From Thauera sedimentorum (GTDB lineage Bacteria > Pseudomonadota > Gammaproteobacteria > Burkholderiales > Rhodocyclaceae), in the NCBI RefSeq assembly GCF_014489115.1, contig NZ_JACTAH010000001.1:1364001-1428000 (forward strand): a DNA stretch of 64,000 bases. Reading direction: 5' to 3'. Position 1 is the first letter of the stretch. Every line of letters starts with the position of its first letter. Shown here piece after piece: positions 43,901 through 51,097 of this stretch. The notes beneath the pieces are model-generated. The model saw only the letters and a program-made list of their open reading frames with translations, was not told the DNA's origin and did no database searches. A program made the translations under genes and the position numbers.

Positions 43901-45952
43901 CGCTTCGTTCAGCGAAGCGGTCAGGTCGAGCGTGGTGGCCGTGAGGTTGGCGGTTGCCGGCGTGCTTTCATCGAAGCCCGGTGCCACATTGTCGACGACG
44001 GTGATGCTGAAGGTTTCCTGATAGGTGCCACCCGCACCATCGTCGGTCTGTACGCGCACGCTGTAGGTGCCCGGTGCCATCGTCGAGGTATCGTTGGCAC
44101 GCAGGGTCGCGCCGCTGATGTTGAAGAGGGCGTTGTCAGTGTCCCCTGTGCCGGAAACCAGCGAATAACTGTGGGTCTGACCGGTATCGACATCGGTCGT
44201 GGACAGGGTGCCGATGGTTGCATTGGTGCCGCTCGACTGGTTTATCGAGGTAGCCGACAGGCCGATGTCGGTAGGCGCATCGTTGACCGAGGTCGACACC
44301 ACCGTCGTGGTCGTGTCGGTCCCGTTCTCGGTGCCGTCGTTGACGGTGATGGTGAAGGTGGTCGTTTCCGTCCCCCCCGGCGCCACGCGGTTGTCCGCCG
44401 GGTCGAACACGAGCTGCCGGATGGCCGTGGTCGCCGCCGCCGCGCTGCCGCTGGCCAGGCTGTAGGTGCCGTTGCCATTAGCGGTAAAGCCCGAGGCGCT
44501 CAGCGAGGCAGCGGTGAACGCGCCCTTGGCCAGGGCGTCCAGGGCCACCGTGACGGTGACGTCGTCCGCGTCGGTATCGGTGATGGTCACGCTGGAGAAC
44601 GGGCTGACGGTGGCGGTATCGTCGACCGTCTGGCCGGCGGTCGCGCCGGTGATGGTGGGGGTGGCGTTCGGCGCAGTAAGGGTGAAGTTGCCGATGCTGG
44701 ACAGCTCATAAGGCGTGGTGTTGTCGCCCGACCAGTTGGCGGCATTGCCGATGGCGGCCAGGAGCTGCTCGCGCGTGCCGGTGGTGATCCCGATATAGCG
44801 CATATTGTCGAAGCCATAGGAGCCGCCCCCGCTCGTCGAGCCGGTCGTGCTTGACGAGGTCAGCACGGCCGCCGACGTTCCGTCGACGAGGCCACCAGGC
44901 TTGTACGAAAGGTTCTGCCCGGAAATGGCGATGCTGGTGATCATCCAGCTGCCGTCGGTGTAGTTTGTAGGTGACTGCCCGTTGTTCAGCCCGTAGATGA
45001 AGGTCGCCCCCACGGTCGTGCCAGCGGTGCCCTGGTAGACGAAGATCTGGTCGCCGGTGCTGTGGAAGCCGACAGAGCTGCCGCCCAGCGACCCGCTGAC
45101 GCCGCTGCGGGCCGCCCCACCCATTTCCGCGATGCTGGCGTCGCCGCTGCCGTTGTTGGTAACGACGAAAGCCTGCCCCGCCGTGATGTCGCTCTCCACG
45201 GTCCAGGTCATATGGCCTTCGTTGGACGAATTGTCATAGAACCGGTTGCCGCTGAGGGTGGCGTCGAAGCTAGCGTCGGTGAAGTGGATCACGGTACCCG
45301 CGCTGATGTCGGCCATGGCGACGAAGGCCCAGCGTTGGGCTGGAAAGGCATCGTCGCCGTTGATGCCGATGACGGCGATGTCGCCTGCGCTCAGCGCGGA
45401 AAGAAGGCTGTCAAAGCCCGGGAGGGCCATCTCCTCGGCGTCGATGTCCCCGACAGCCACTTCAAGAGACCAGTCGCCGCCATGGGACACCGCGCCCGTC
45501 GCGTCATCCGACGCCGCCACATCCGCCCGGGTAAGCCGCGCAATATCCTCGACAAACGCCCGTCCTAGTTCCCCCTGAGCCACATTGCAGCCATAGAGCA
45601 GGATGTCGCCACCCTCGCCCACACTTTGCCCGATGCGCTCCAGCAAGGGTGTGTAGTCGCTCAGGTTGTCGCCCGTCAGCACGACACTGCCCAGGTGCTT
45701 GCGCGCGTCTGCTCCGTGCGAAAGCACATGGATTGCATCGTAACCACGATGAGCGTCCGCCCACATTGCCATCTGGACGAAGCCGTCCTGCGAGGCATCG
45801 ATTAGCCTGACTTCGATTCCTGCGGGGATGCCGTCGATCAGGGTCTGGAGGTCGGGAAGTGCGGCGTCGATAAAGACGACTTCCATGCGTCCATCGCGCA
45901 GGGTGGCGTCGGCCGGGCGAAGAAGCACGGGGGATGCGGCAGTCTGAGTCAT
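40964..45952 (-). CDS. Giant DUF4347 adhesin, type I secretion substrate
   Basis: A 1662-residue surface protein. In order: DUF4347 domain (about 24-180, VVFIDAALPDLQTLIDGI and HVLSHGADARKHLG), a lamin-tail-like beta domain (188-425), two cadherin-like domains (430-655), an Fn3-like domain (655-770), three Bap-like tandem repeats of about 112 residues (773-1108), two Ig-like domains (1109-1315), an SbsA-type Ig domain (1316-1423), a Pro-rich linker, calcium-binding DNDGDG and DGNGDG motifs (1451-1485), and a choice-of-anchor-U-like domain (about 1540-1645) ending DGFWL. There is no signal peptide; the acidic C-terminus with terminal hydrophobic residues suits type I secretion by the downstream ABC/HlyD pair. 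Unlike LapA it has no obvious N-terminal retention module. Confidence 0.9.
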   Translation of the reverse strand: MTQTAASPVLLRPADATLRDGRMEVVFIDAALPDLQTLIDGIPAGIEVRLIDASQDGFVQMAMWADAHRGYDAIHVLSHGADARKHLGSVVLTGDNLSDYTPLLERIGQSVGEGGDILLYGCNVAQGELGRAFVEDIARLTRADVAASDDATGAVSHGGDWSLEVAVGDIDAEEMALPGFDSLLSALSAGDIAVIGINGDDAFPAQRWAFVAMADISAGTVIHFTDASFDATLSGNRFYDNSSNEGHMTWTVESDITAGQAFVVTNNGSGDASIAEMGGAARSGVSGSLGGSSVGFHSTGDQIFVYQGTAGTTVGATFIYGLNNGQSPTNYTDGSWMITSIAISGQNLSYKPGGLVDGTSAAVLTSSSTTGSTSGGGSYGFDNMRYIGITTGTREQLLAAIGNAANWSGDNTTPYELSSIGNFTLTAPNATPTITGATAGQTVDDTATVSPFSSVTITDTDADDVTVTVALDALAKGAFTAASLSASGFTANGNGTYSLASGSAAAATTAIRQLVFDPADNRVAPGGTETTTFTITVNDGTENGTDTTTTVVSTSVNDAPTDIGLSATSINQSSGTNATIGTLSTTDVDTGQTHSYSLVSGTGDTDNALFNISGATLRANDTSTMAPGTYSVRVQTDDGAGGTYQETFSITVVDNVAPGFDESTPATANLTATTLDLTASLNEAGTLYYVVVADGAAAPNAAQVRAGQDAGGSAAMKSGSAAVASGAFTHTFNFTGLTAETAYDIYVVGEDDEGSPNLMGAPVKVDVTTPQAGPVVTDAHISITSSPSGTASTYKIGDTITAQWDNSASGQNQSGVTAVIMDFSAFGGGGAVVATNSGSGIWTASYTLTAGNIDAGNLNVSVSATDSNGTTTAVDTANLTADNQAPAVSDPQISISGASGIGGAYKTGDTVTVSWNNTAAGDNNADIASVTADFSAFGGGSAVAASNSGGTWTATYTIAAGNIDATGRNVSLTVTDDAGNVTTTAASSNATVDSQAPTVSDGHLSISGATGVGGVYKIGDTVTVSWDDTAGGDSNSDTISGVTVDFSQFGGAAAVAATNSGGTWTATYTIVPGAIDGVTNRNVSVTVTDNAGNTATVSDTANATVDSVAPGAPSGLDLAAASDSGNSDTDNVTNVITPTITGVGAVVNGTVTLSSSLGGVLGTTTADAGGNWSFTPGTALTSGTHNVTATTSDAAGNVSANSAGLSFTIDTAAPTTTVTIDSISTDSAAPGDFITNDADGLTVVATLSAPLAVGESLEYSADGTNWTDISSSVIGTGVNHTDSSLTSTATVTMRVRDSAGNSGTAASQLIIIDSSAPVLDAINSSPADDASGVAVSGPLTLKFDEALDSGSDLTKVHLKDVSTDTLVPATVSLNASGELVITPSTNLSYSTAYYVTWDADALKDAAGNAATAVGDETTFNFSTTAAPPAPPPPPGPVTVIPPQSEWEQLPDNDGDGVPEAVEAFVPGLIPQGGTLPVVGDGNGDGVADAQQPDVASVPFRETDVVSLNPDAQPAWVTLAAANPEGGNAVPAPSIVNLTQLDAPADRPAVMDMPLGLIAFEAQLERPGEAARFSLYVDADLGVNGYWQQDASGMWVNLASAPYGGGMVEEGGRLRLDFTLEDGGRFDADGLADGVITAPGAVAYLPGSIIDQAPDLPSDGFWL
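42629..43636 (-). repeat. Three tandem Bap-like repeats inside the adhesin gene
   Basis: Residues 773-884, 885-995 and 996-1108 are three successive copies of about 112 residues (about 335 bases), each with a GDTxTxxWxN strand, an FSxFGG loop and a TWTATYTI strand. Copies 2 and 3 are the closest. Such arrays change length by recombination. Confidence 0.85.
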
Positions 45953-46011
45953 GGCTGATCAAGGCAAGGGTACAGAACGCCAGACCCTACCAAATCATCA
46001 TATGCCGCGCT

Positions 46012-46027
46012 TCGTAAGAACTTACAG
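46012..46027 (-). promoter_or_regulatory. lux-box-like palindrome upstream of the adhesin
   Basis: On the minus strand it reads CTGTAAGTTCTTACGA, matching the CTGTAAG-NN-CTTACAG lux-box pattern at 12 of 14 defined positions. The inner GTAAG/CTTAC arms are perfect. It lies 60-75 bases before the adhesin ATG and downstream of the LuxR gene. A TATGAT -10-like hexamer is at 45997-46002. Confidence 0.6.
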
Positions 46028-46084
46028 TTTTCCGGTCAAGCACTCGCCCGCGTGCCCGGAATGCTCACATTGCCAGTTGGTGCA

Positions 46085-46795
46085 TCAAAGCAGAAGCTCT
46101 CCTTCGGCGATGGCCCGCGCCACCGCGTGGGGGAGGTTTCTCGCCCCCAGGCGGGCCTTGGCGCCCTGCAGATGGTGAATGACCGTGCGTTCGCTCAGAT
46201 TGAGCTTGCAGGCGATCTCCGCAGCCGTAAGGCCTTCCTTGGTCCAGTTCAGGCAATCGCGTTCACGCGGGCTGAGGGCGCTGAAAAGGGCGTCCTTTCT
46301 GCCTGTCTGGCTTAACGCATTGACACGCTCATGAGCAAGTAGCGCAACATAATTCAAACGCGCCAGCACCTCGTGATCGTGTGGCAGTTCTTCGGCGGCA
46401 AACAGACCCAGCACATGCATCTGCGAACCAAGGTAAATGGGCACCGACATACCACTCCGCAGTCCGTGCTCAGCCACTTCACCAAAAATCCGCCGCTGCA
46501 GCGTCGAGAAGGTCTCCGCAGGATGGTCCGCATGCCACAGCTTGAACGTTCCGGTACGCAACAATTCGAGAACAACCGGATCGTGAGGCAGATAGCCCGC
46601 TCCTTCGTAGTGCTGCGCCCATGTACACATCAAGGACGACCCCTGTATCAGTGGGGTCTGGGAGCCCGCCGCGCAGTGGACCACCCCGGCGACGCCAAGA
46701 TCGGCGAAACCTTCGATCAGGCGCTCCAATACCTCGTTGCCGGACTGCGCCGTCTGCAGTTTCTCAATGATCGAACCAAGGTCAGGCCGTTGCAT
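46085..46795 (-). CDS. LuxR-family quorum-sensing receptor (luxI-less)
   Basis: A 236-residue regulator. The acyl-homoserine-lactone-binding domain keeps Trp59, Tyr63, Asp72-Pro73, Trp87 and Gly115, each exactly two positions beyond the TraR residues (57, 61, 70, 85, 113), and the HTH keeps Glu178, Leu182 and Gly188. The ATG at 46795 gives the canonical length; upstream in-frame ATGs at 46828, 46849 and 46900 lack support. No luxI is in the window, so this is a LuxR solo or its synthase is elsewhere. It is transcribed toward the adhesin. Confidence 0.9.
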   Translation of the reverse strand: MQRPDLGSIIEKLQTAQSGNEVLERLIEGFADLGVAGVVHCAAGSQTPLIQGSSLMCTWAQHYEGAGYLPHDPVVLELLRTGTFKLWHADHPAETFSTLQRRIFGEVAEHGLRSGMSVPIYLGSQMHVLGLFAAEELPHDHEVLARLNYVALLAHERVNALSQTGRKDALFSALSPRERDCLNWTKEGLTAAEIACKLNLSERTVIHHLQGAKARLGARNLPHAVARAIAEGELLL

Positions 46796-46820
46796 GAAGG
46801 GGAGTGTATAGGAATGCCGT

Positions 46821-46832
46821 TGGCACATGCCA
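46821..46832. promoter_or_regulatory. Palindrome TGGCACATGCCA upstream of luxR
   Basis: A perfect TGGCA-CA-TGCCA palindrome 26 bases upstream of the LuxR start codon. It resembles a lux-box variant and could serve LuxR autoregulation, but no other copy was seen. Confidence 0.35.
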
Positions 46833-46957
46833 GCAAGGCGGAAATGCATGCGGCGGAGAATACCGGCCCCCGGCCGGACGCCGAGAAGTGCTGCCCACAA
46901 CGAACCTCGGTATCATCACGCCTTCGCCGCACCGCGGCCGGACTCGAACCACCCACG

Positions 46958-48496
46958 ATGAACCTGCTCCGGGCACTCGCCACCGTCAGCGGCATGACCC
47001 TGCTGTCGCGCATTCTCGGTTTCGTGCGCGACTTCGTCATCGCCCGCGCCTTCGGTGCCGGGATGATGACCGACGCCTTCTTCGTCGCCTTCCGCCTGCC
47101 CAACCTGCTGCGCCGCATGTTTGCCGAAGGCGCTTTCTCGCAGGCCTTCGTGCCCATCCTGGCCGAATACAAGAACCGCCAGGGCGAAGCAGCGGCCCGC
47201 ACCCTCATCGACCGTACCGCGACCTTGCTGGCGCTGGTAGTGGCCGTCGTGGCACTGCTCGGCATCGTCGCCGCGCCGCTGATCATCTACGTGTCCGCGC
47301 CGGGTTTCTCCGCCGATGCGGACAAGTTCGCCCTCACCGTCGAGCTGACCCGCATCACCTTCCCCTACATCCTGTTCATGGCGCTGGTGGCGCTCGCAGG
47401 CGGCATCCTCAACACCTGGAGCCGCTTCGCCATTCCGGCCTTCACCCCGGTGCTGCTCAACCTGAGCTTCATCGGCATGGCGCTGTTCGCCGCGCCCTGG
47501 TTCGATCCGCCGGTGCTCGCGCTGGCCTGGGCGGTCTTTCTTGGCGGCGTGCTGCAGCTCGCCCTGCAGCTGCGCCCGCTCCACCGCATCGGCATGCTGC
47601 CGCGCTTCGACCTGAACCTGCACGACCCTGGCGTGCGCCGCATCCTCAAGCTCATGGCACCCGCGCTGCTGGGTGTGTCGGTCAGCCAGATTTCGCTGCT
47701 CATCAACACCATCTTCGCCTCCTTCCTGCAAAGCGGCAGCGTGTCCTGGCTCTACTACGCCGACCGCCTGATGGAGTTTCCCGCGGGCCTGCTGGGCGTG
47801 GCGCTGGGCACCATCCTGCTGCCCAGTCTCGCCAGGCTGCACGCCGACCAACGCCAGGAAGAGTTCTCCTCCCTGCTCGACTGGGGCCTGCGCCTCACCC
47901 TGCTGCTCACCCTGCCGGCCGCGCTCGCACTGATGCTGCTGGCCGTGCCGCTGGTCGCCACCCTGTTCAACTACGGCGCCTTCTCTGCCACCGACGTGCT
48001 GGCCACCCGGCAGGCGCTGGTGGCCTACAGCGTGGGGCTTTCCGGCCTCATCCTGGTCAAGGTCCTCGCGCCGGCCTTCTACGCCCGCCAGGACATCAAG
48101 ACACCGGTGAAGATCGCGCTGATCACCCTGGCAGCCACCCAGGCGATGAACCTCGCCTTCATCGTGCCGCTCAAGCACGCCGGCCTGGCGCTGTCGATCG
48201 GGCTGGCGTCCTGCCTCAACGCCGCCCTGCTCTACCGCGGCCTGCGCCGCCGCGGGGTGTACCAGCCGCAGGCGGGGTGGACGCGCTTCCTCGTCCGCCT
48301 GCTGGTGGCGCTCGCGGTAATGGGCATCGTGCTGTGGTTTGCCGCGGGCGCCGACCAACTGTGGGTGGAGCAAGGCGGCTTTGCGCGCATCCTGCACCTG
48401 GCAGGCGTGGTGGCGGCCGGAGCCATCGCCTACTTTGCCACGCTGTTCGCACTCGGCTTCCGCCTCAAGGACTTCCGCCGCCGCGCAGCGGGCTAG
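46958..48496 (+). CDS. murJ: Lipid II flippase MurJ
   Basis: MurJ (formerly MviN) flips lipid II across the inner membrane for peptidoglycan synthesis. The 512-residue protein has about 14 hydrophobic segments and opens [35 protein letters not shown], the family's conserved N-terminus with the essential Arg residues, and [20 protein letters not shown]. The ATG at 46958 is used; the frame is open further upstream across the divergent luxR gene, which is shadow. Followed 36 bases later by the PEBP gene. Confidence 0.96.
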   Translation: MNLLRALATVSGMTLLSRILGFVRDFVIARAFGAGMMTDAFFVAFRLPNLLRRMFAEGAFSQAFVPILAEYKNRQGEAAARTLIDRTATLLALVVAVVALLGIVAAPLIIYVSAPGFSADADKFALTVELTRITFPYILFMALVALAGGILNTWSRFAIPAFTPVLLNLSFIGMALFAAPWFDPPVLALAWAVFLGGVLQLALQLRPLHRIGMLPRFDLNLHDPGVRRILKLMAPALLGVSVSQISLLINTIFASFLQSGSVSWLYYADRLMEFPAGLLGVALGTILLPSLARLHADQRQEEFSSLLDWGLRLTLLLTLPAALALMLLAVPLVATLFNYGAFSATDVLATRQALVAYSVGLSGLILVKVLAPAFYARQDIKTPVKIALITLAATQAMNLAFIVPLKHAGLALSIGLASCLNAALLYRGLRRRGVYQPQAGWTRFLVRLLVALAVMGIVLWFAAGADQLWVEQGGFARILHLAGVVAAGAIAYFATLFALGFRLKDFRRRAAG

Positions 48497-48532
48497 AATC
48501 CGTGTTCCACACCCACGAGAGGAGACCCGCCC

Positions 48533-49162
48533 ATGAAACTCAGCTCCCGGAGTTTTGCCGACGGCGCCCGCATTCCGGGCGAGTTTGCCTTCTGCATCCC
48601 CGCTGCCGAAGGGCACGTCTGCCTGGGCGGCAACCGCAACCCGCAGCTTGCGTGGTCCGAGGTTCCCGCCGGCACCAAGTCCTTCGCGCTGATCTGCCAC
48701 GATCCCGACGTCCCCAGCAAGGGCGACGACGTCAACCAGGAAGGCCGCAGCGTGCCCGCCGGCCTGCCGCGGGTCGACTTCTTCCATTGGGTCATGGTGG
48801 ACCTGCCCGCCACGCTGAGTGAGATCGAGGCCGGCAGCTTCTCGCAGGAGGTCACCCCGGGCGGCAAGTCCGGCCCGGACACCCTGCACGGCGCCCGCCA
48901 CGGCATCAACGACTACACCGCCTGGTTCGCCGGCGACGAAGCCATGCGCGGCGACTACCACGGCTACGACGGCCCCTGCCCGCCGTGGAACGACGAGTTG
49001 TTGCACCACTACGTGTTCACCCTCTACGCGCTCGATGTCGAGCGTTGCGCGGTCGACGGCCGGTTCGGCGGCGCCGACGTGCGCAAGGCGATCGAAGGCC
49101 ATGTGCTCGCATCGGCCTCGATCACCGGCACCTACTCCTTGAACCCGGCCGTGGCCGGCTGA
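48533..49162 (+). CDS. Phosphatidylethanolamine-binding protein family (YbhB/YbcL)
   Basis: A 209-residue PEBP/Raf-kinase-inhibitor-like protein. It starts MKLSSRSFADGARIPGEFAF, and the ligand site pattern is present: LICHDPDVPSKGDDV (Asp-Pro-Asp) and HWVMVDLPATLSEI plus HHYVFTLYALD with the conserved His. The family's bacterial role is unclear (protease inhibition and lipid binding are suggested). A TAGAAT -10-like hexamer at about 48494 overlaps the murJ end and could give it its own promoter. A GAGAGGAG ribosome-binding site precedes the ATG. Confidence 0.9.
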   Translation: MKLSSRSFADGARIPGEFAFCIPAAEGHVCLGGNRNPQLAWSEVPAGTKSFALICHDPDVPSKGDDVNQEGRSVPAGLPRVDFFHWVMVDLPATLSEIEAGSFSQEVTPGGKSGPDTLHGARHGINDYTAWFAGDEAMRGDYHGYDGPCPPWNDELLHHYVFTLYALDVERCAVDGRFGGADVRKAIEGHVLASASITGTYSLNPAVAG

Positions 49163-49190
49163 GGCGCCAGGAAGGCACTTCGCAGCTTCC

Positions 49191-49264
49191 GTAGGAGCGG
49201 CCTTGGCCGCGCGATGCGGCGGTGGCAGAACCAACGACCTGATCGCGGCCAAGGCCGCTCCTAC
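49191..49264. repeat. REP-type inverted repeat 3
   Basis: Arms GTAGGAGCGGCCTTGGCCGC (from 49191) and its complement ending GGCCGCTCCTAC (49264) are separated by about 32 bases. It uses the GGCCTTGGCC core in both arms, unlike copy 2. It lies between the convergent PEBP and ggt genes. Confidence 0.82.
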
Positions 49265-49269
49265 ACGTC

Positions 49270-51009
49270 CTAGTAACCCGCAGCGACGCCTTCCCGGCGT
49301 GGGTCGGCCGCGCCGGTCCATCCACCGTCGTCCGAGCGCACGATCACCGACAGCCCGCTGGTCATGTCGCGCAGGACGGCCTCGTGCCCGAAGAGCGCGA
49401 GCCGGTCGGCCAGCGCGCGTCCGGCCGGGCTGTCCTCGACCTCGGTCGGCCCGTTGCGGCTGCCCGCGTGCGGGCGGGAAAGAGCCCGGTCGGGCGGCAT
49501 GCCCCAGTCGAGCACCCCCACCAGCGTGGCCGCCACGTAGTTGATGATGGCGCTGCCGCCGGGCGAGCCGAGCACCGCGTGCAGGCTGCCGTCCTGCGCG
49601 AACACCAGGGTCGGCGCCATGGAGCTGCGCGGGCGCTTGCCGGGGCCGACGCGGTTGGGGTGAGCGCCGCGGGCGTCTTCGGGCTGGAAGGAGAAATCGG
49701 TGAGCTGGTTGTTGAGCAGGAAGCCCCGCACCATCCGGCGGCTGCCGAAGGCATCCTCGATCGACGCGGTCAGTGCGACCGCGTTGCCGTCCCGGTCGAC
49801 AATGGACACATGCGTGGTCGACGGCCGTTCCAGGTGCACGGCCCGGGCGGCACGACCGGCGCCCGGCGGCGTGCCGGCCTCCGCCCGCCCCATGCTCGCG
49901 CGCGGATCGATGCGCGCCGCCCGTCCGGCGAGGTAGTCACCGGCGAGCAGGCTGGCGGGTGCGACCGGCATCGCGCGCGGGTCGGCGTACCAGGCATCGC
50001 GGTCCGCAAAGGCCAGGCGGCCGGCTTCGACGAACAGGTGGGTGGAGAAGGCCGAGTCGGCGGCCAGTGCCGGCAGAGGGAAGCGCTCCAGGATGCCGAG
50101 CATCGCCAGCACCGTGCCCCCGCCGGAACTGGGCGGCGGCATGCCGCACACGGTCCAGCTCCGGTAGCCTCCGCACAGCGCCTCGCGCCTGATCGGCCGC
50201 CAAGCCGCCAGATCCTGCAGCGACAGGCTGCCCGGGTTGGGCGCGGCCGCGGCCGCGGCAACCACGTCACGGGCGATCGCGCCGCGGTAGAAGGTTTCCG
50301 CACCCTCCTCCGCCACTTGCCGCAATACCGCGGCAAGTGCGGGATTCCTCAGCACGCTGCCGACCGCCAGCGCCCGCCGCTGCGCATCGAAGAACAATGC
50401 ACGCGCCTGCGGATCGGCAACCAGAAAGCGGTCGCGCGCGATCAGCGCGTGCAGGCGCGGGGAAACCGCGAAGCCGTCCTCCGCCAGTCGCACCGCCGGC
50501 ATCACCAGGCGCGACCACGGCAGGCGGCCGTGCTCGGCGTGAACCGCGGCAAGCATGCGCAGCAGGCCGGGCACGCCGACCGCGCGCCCACCGACCGCAG
50601 CATCGTGGAAACCCATGCGCCCGCCGTCGGGCCGGAGAAAGAGGCCCTCGTCGACCGCGGCCGGGGCGGCTTCCCGCCCGTCCCAGGCCTGAACGCTGCG
50701 ATCCTGCGCGCGGTAATGCAGCAGAAAGGCGCCGCCACCGATCCCGGAAGACTGCGGCTCCACCACGTTGAGCACCAGCGCCGCGGCAATGGCGGCATCC
50801 ACCGCGCTGCCGCCGGCACGAAGCACCTCGAGCGCGACCGCGGTGGCGTGCGGGTTGGCGGTCACCGCCATGGCTTCGCGCGCGTGGACCGCCGCGCGGG
50901 GGACGAAGCCGGAGGACGCCTCCGGCTGATCCGGTGTCTGTGCGGCCGCCGGCAGCAGCCACAGGGCGGTCAGCAGAGCGCCGAGGCGCAGGAAGGAGAA
51001 AGCGGGCAT
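49270..51009 (-). CDS. ggt: Gamma-glutamyltransferase, periplasmic
   Basis: GGT hydrolyses or transfers the gamma-glutamyl group of glutathione. The 579-residue proenzyme has a signal peptide (about 1-23, cut near AAA/QT) and the N-terminal large subunit; auto-cleavage is expected before the catalytic Thr in RPSTTHVSIVDRDGN (near residue 400). The GSPGGSAIIN loop in the small subunit and the AFGSRRMVRGFLLNNQ segment fit the family. It is the last gene of the exbB-to-ggt run. Confidence 0.93.
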   Translation of the reverse strand: MPAFSFLRLGALLTALWLLPAAAQTPDQPEASSGFVPRAAVHAREAMAVTANPHATAVALEVLRAGGSAVDAAIAAALVLNVVEPQSSGIGGGAFLLHYRAQDRSVQAWDGREAAPAAVDEGLFLRPDGGRMGFHDAAVGGRAVGVPGLLRMLAAVHAEHGRLPWSRLVMPAVRLAEDGFAVSPRLHALIARDRFLVADPQARALFFDAQRRALAVGSVLRNPALAAVLRQVAEEGAETFYRGAIARDVVAAAAAAPNPGSLSLQDLAAWRPIRREALCGGYRSWTVCGMPPPSSGGGTVLAMLGILERFPLPALAADSAFSTHLFVEAGRLAFADRDAWYADPRAMPVAPASLLAGDYLAGRAARIDPRASMGRAEAGTPPGAGRAARAVHLERPSTTHVSIVDRDGNAVALTASIEDAFGSRRMVRGFLLNNQLTDFSFQPEDARGAHPNRVGPGKRPRSSMAPTLVFAQDGSLHAVLGSPGGSAIINYVAATLVGVLDWGMPPDRALSRPHAGSRNGPTEVEDSPAGRALADRLALFGHEAVLRDMTSGLSVIVRSDDGGWTGAADPRREGVAAGY

Positions 51010-51097
51010 GATGGCCTCCCGGCGGGCGGTGGAGCCGTCATTATGTAGCCGTGATGAGGCGAAGCGGAACCCATGCCGCCCCCGGGCGGAATGGGCG

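Noticed and set aside
46935..46957. T-arm-like sequence GGTTCGAGTCC on the minus strand (GGACTCGAACC on the plus strand)
   Set aside because: The stem flanking the T-loop does not pair and no acceptor, anticodon or D arm can be drawn around it; it is probably chance.
46916..49321. 801-codon open frame antisense to murJ and the PEBP gene
   Set aside because: Low-complexity Gln/Glu/Gly/Arg composition without domains; the plus-strand genes have clear homology and ribosome-binding sites.
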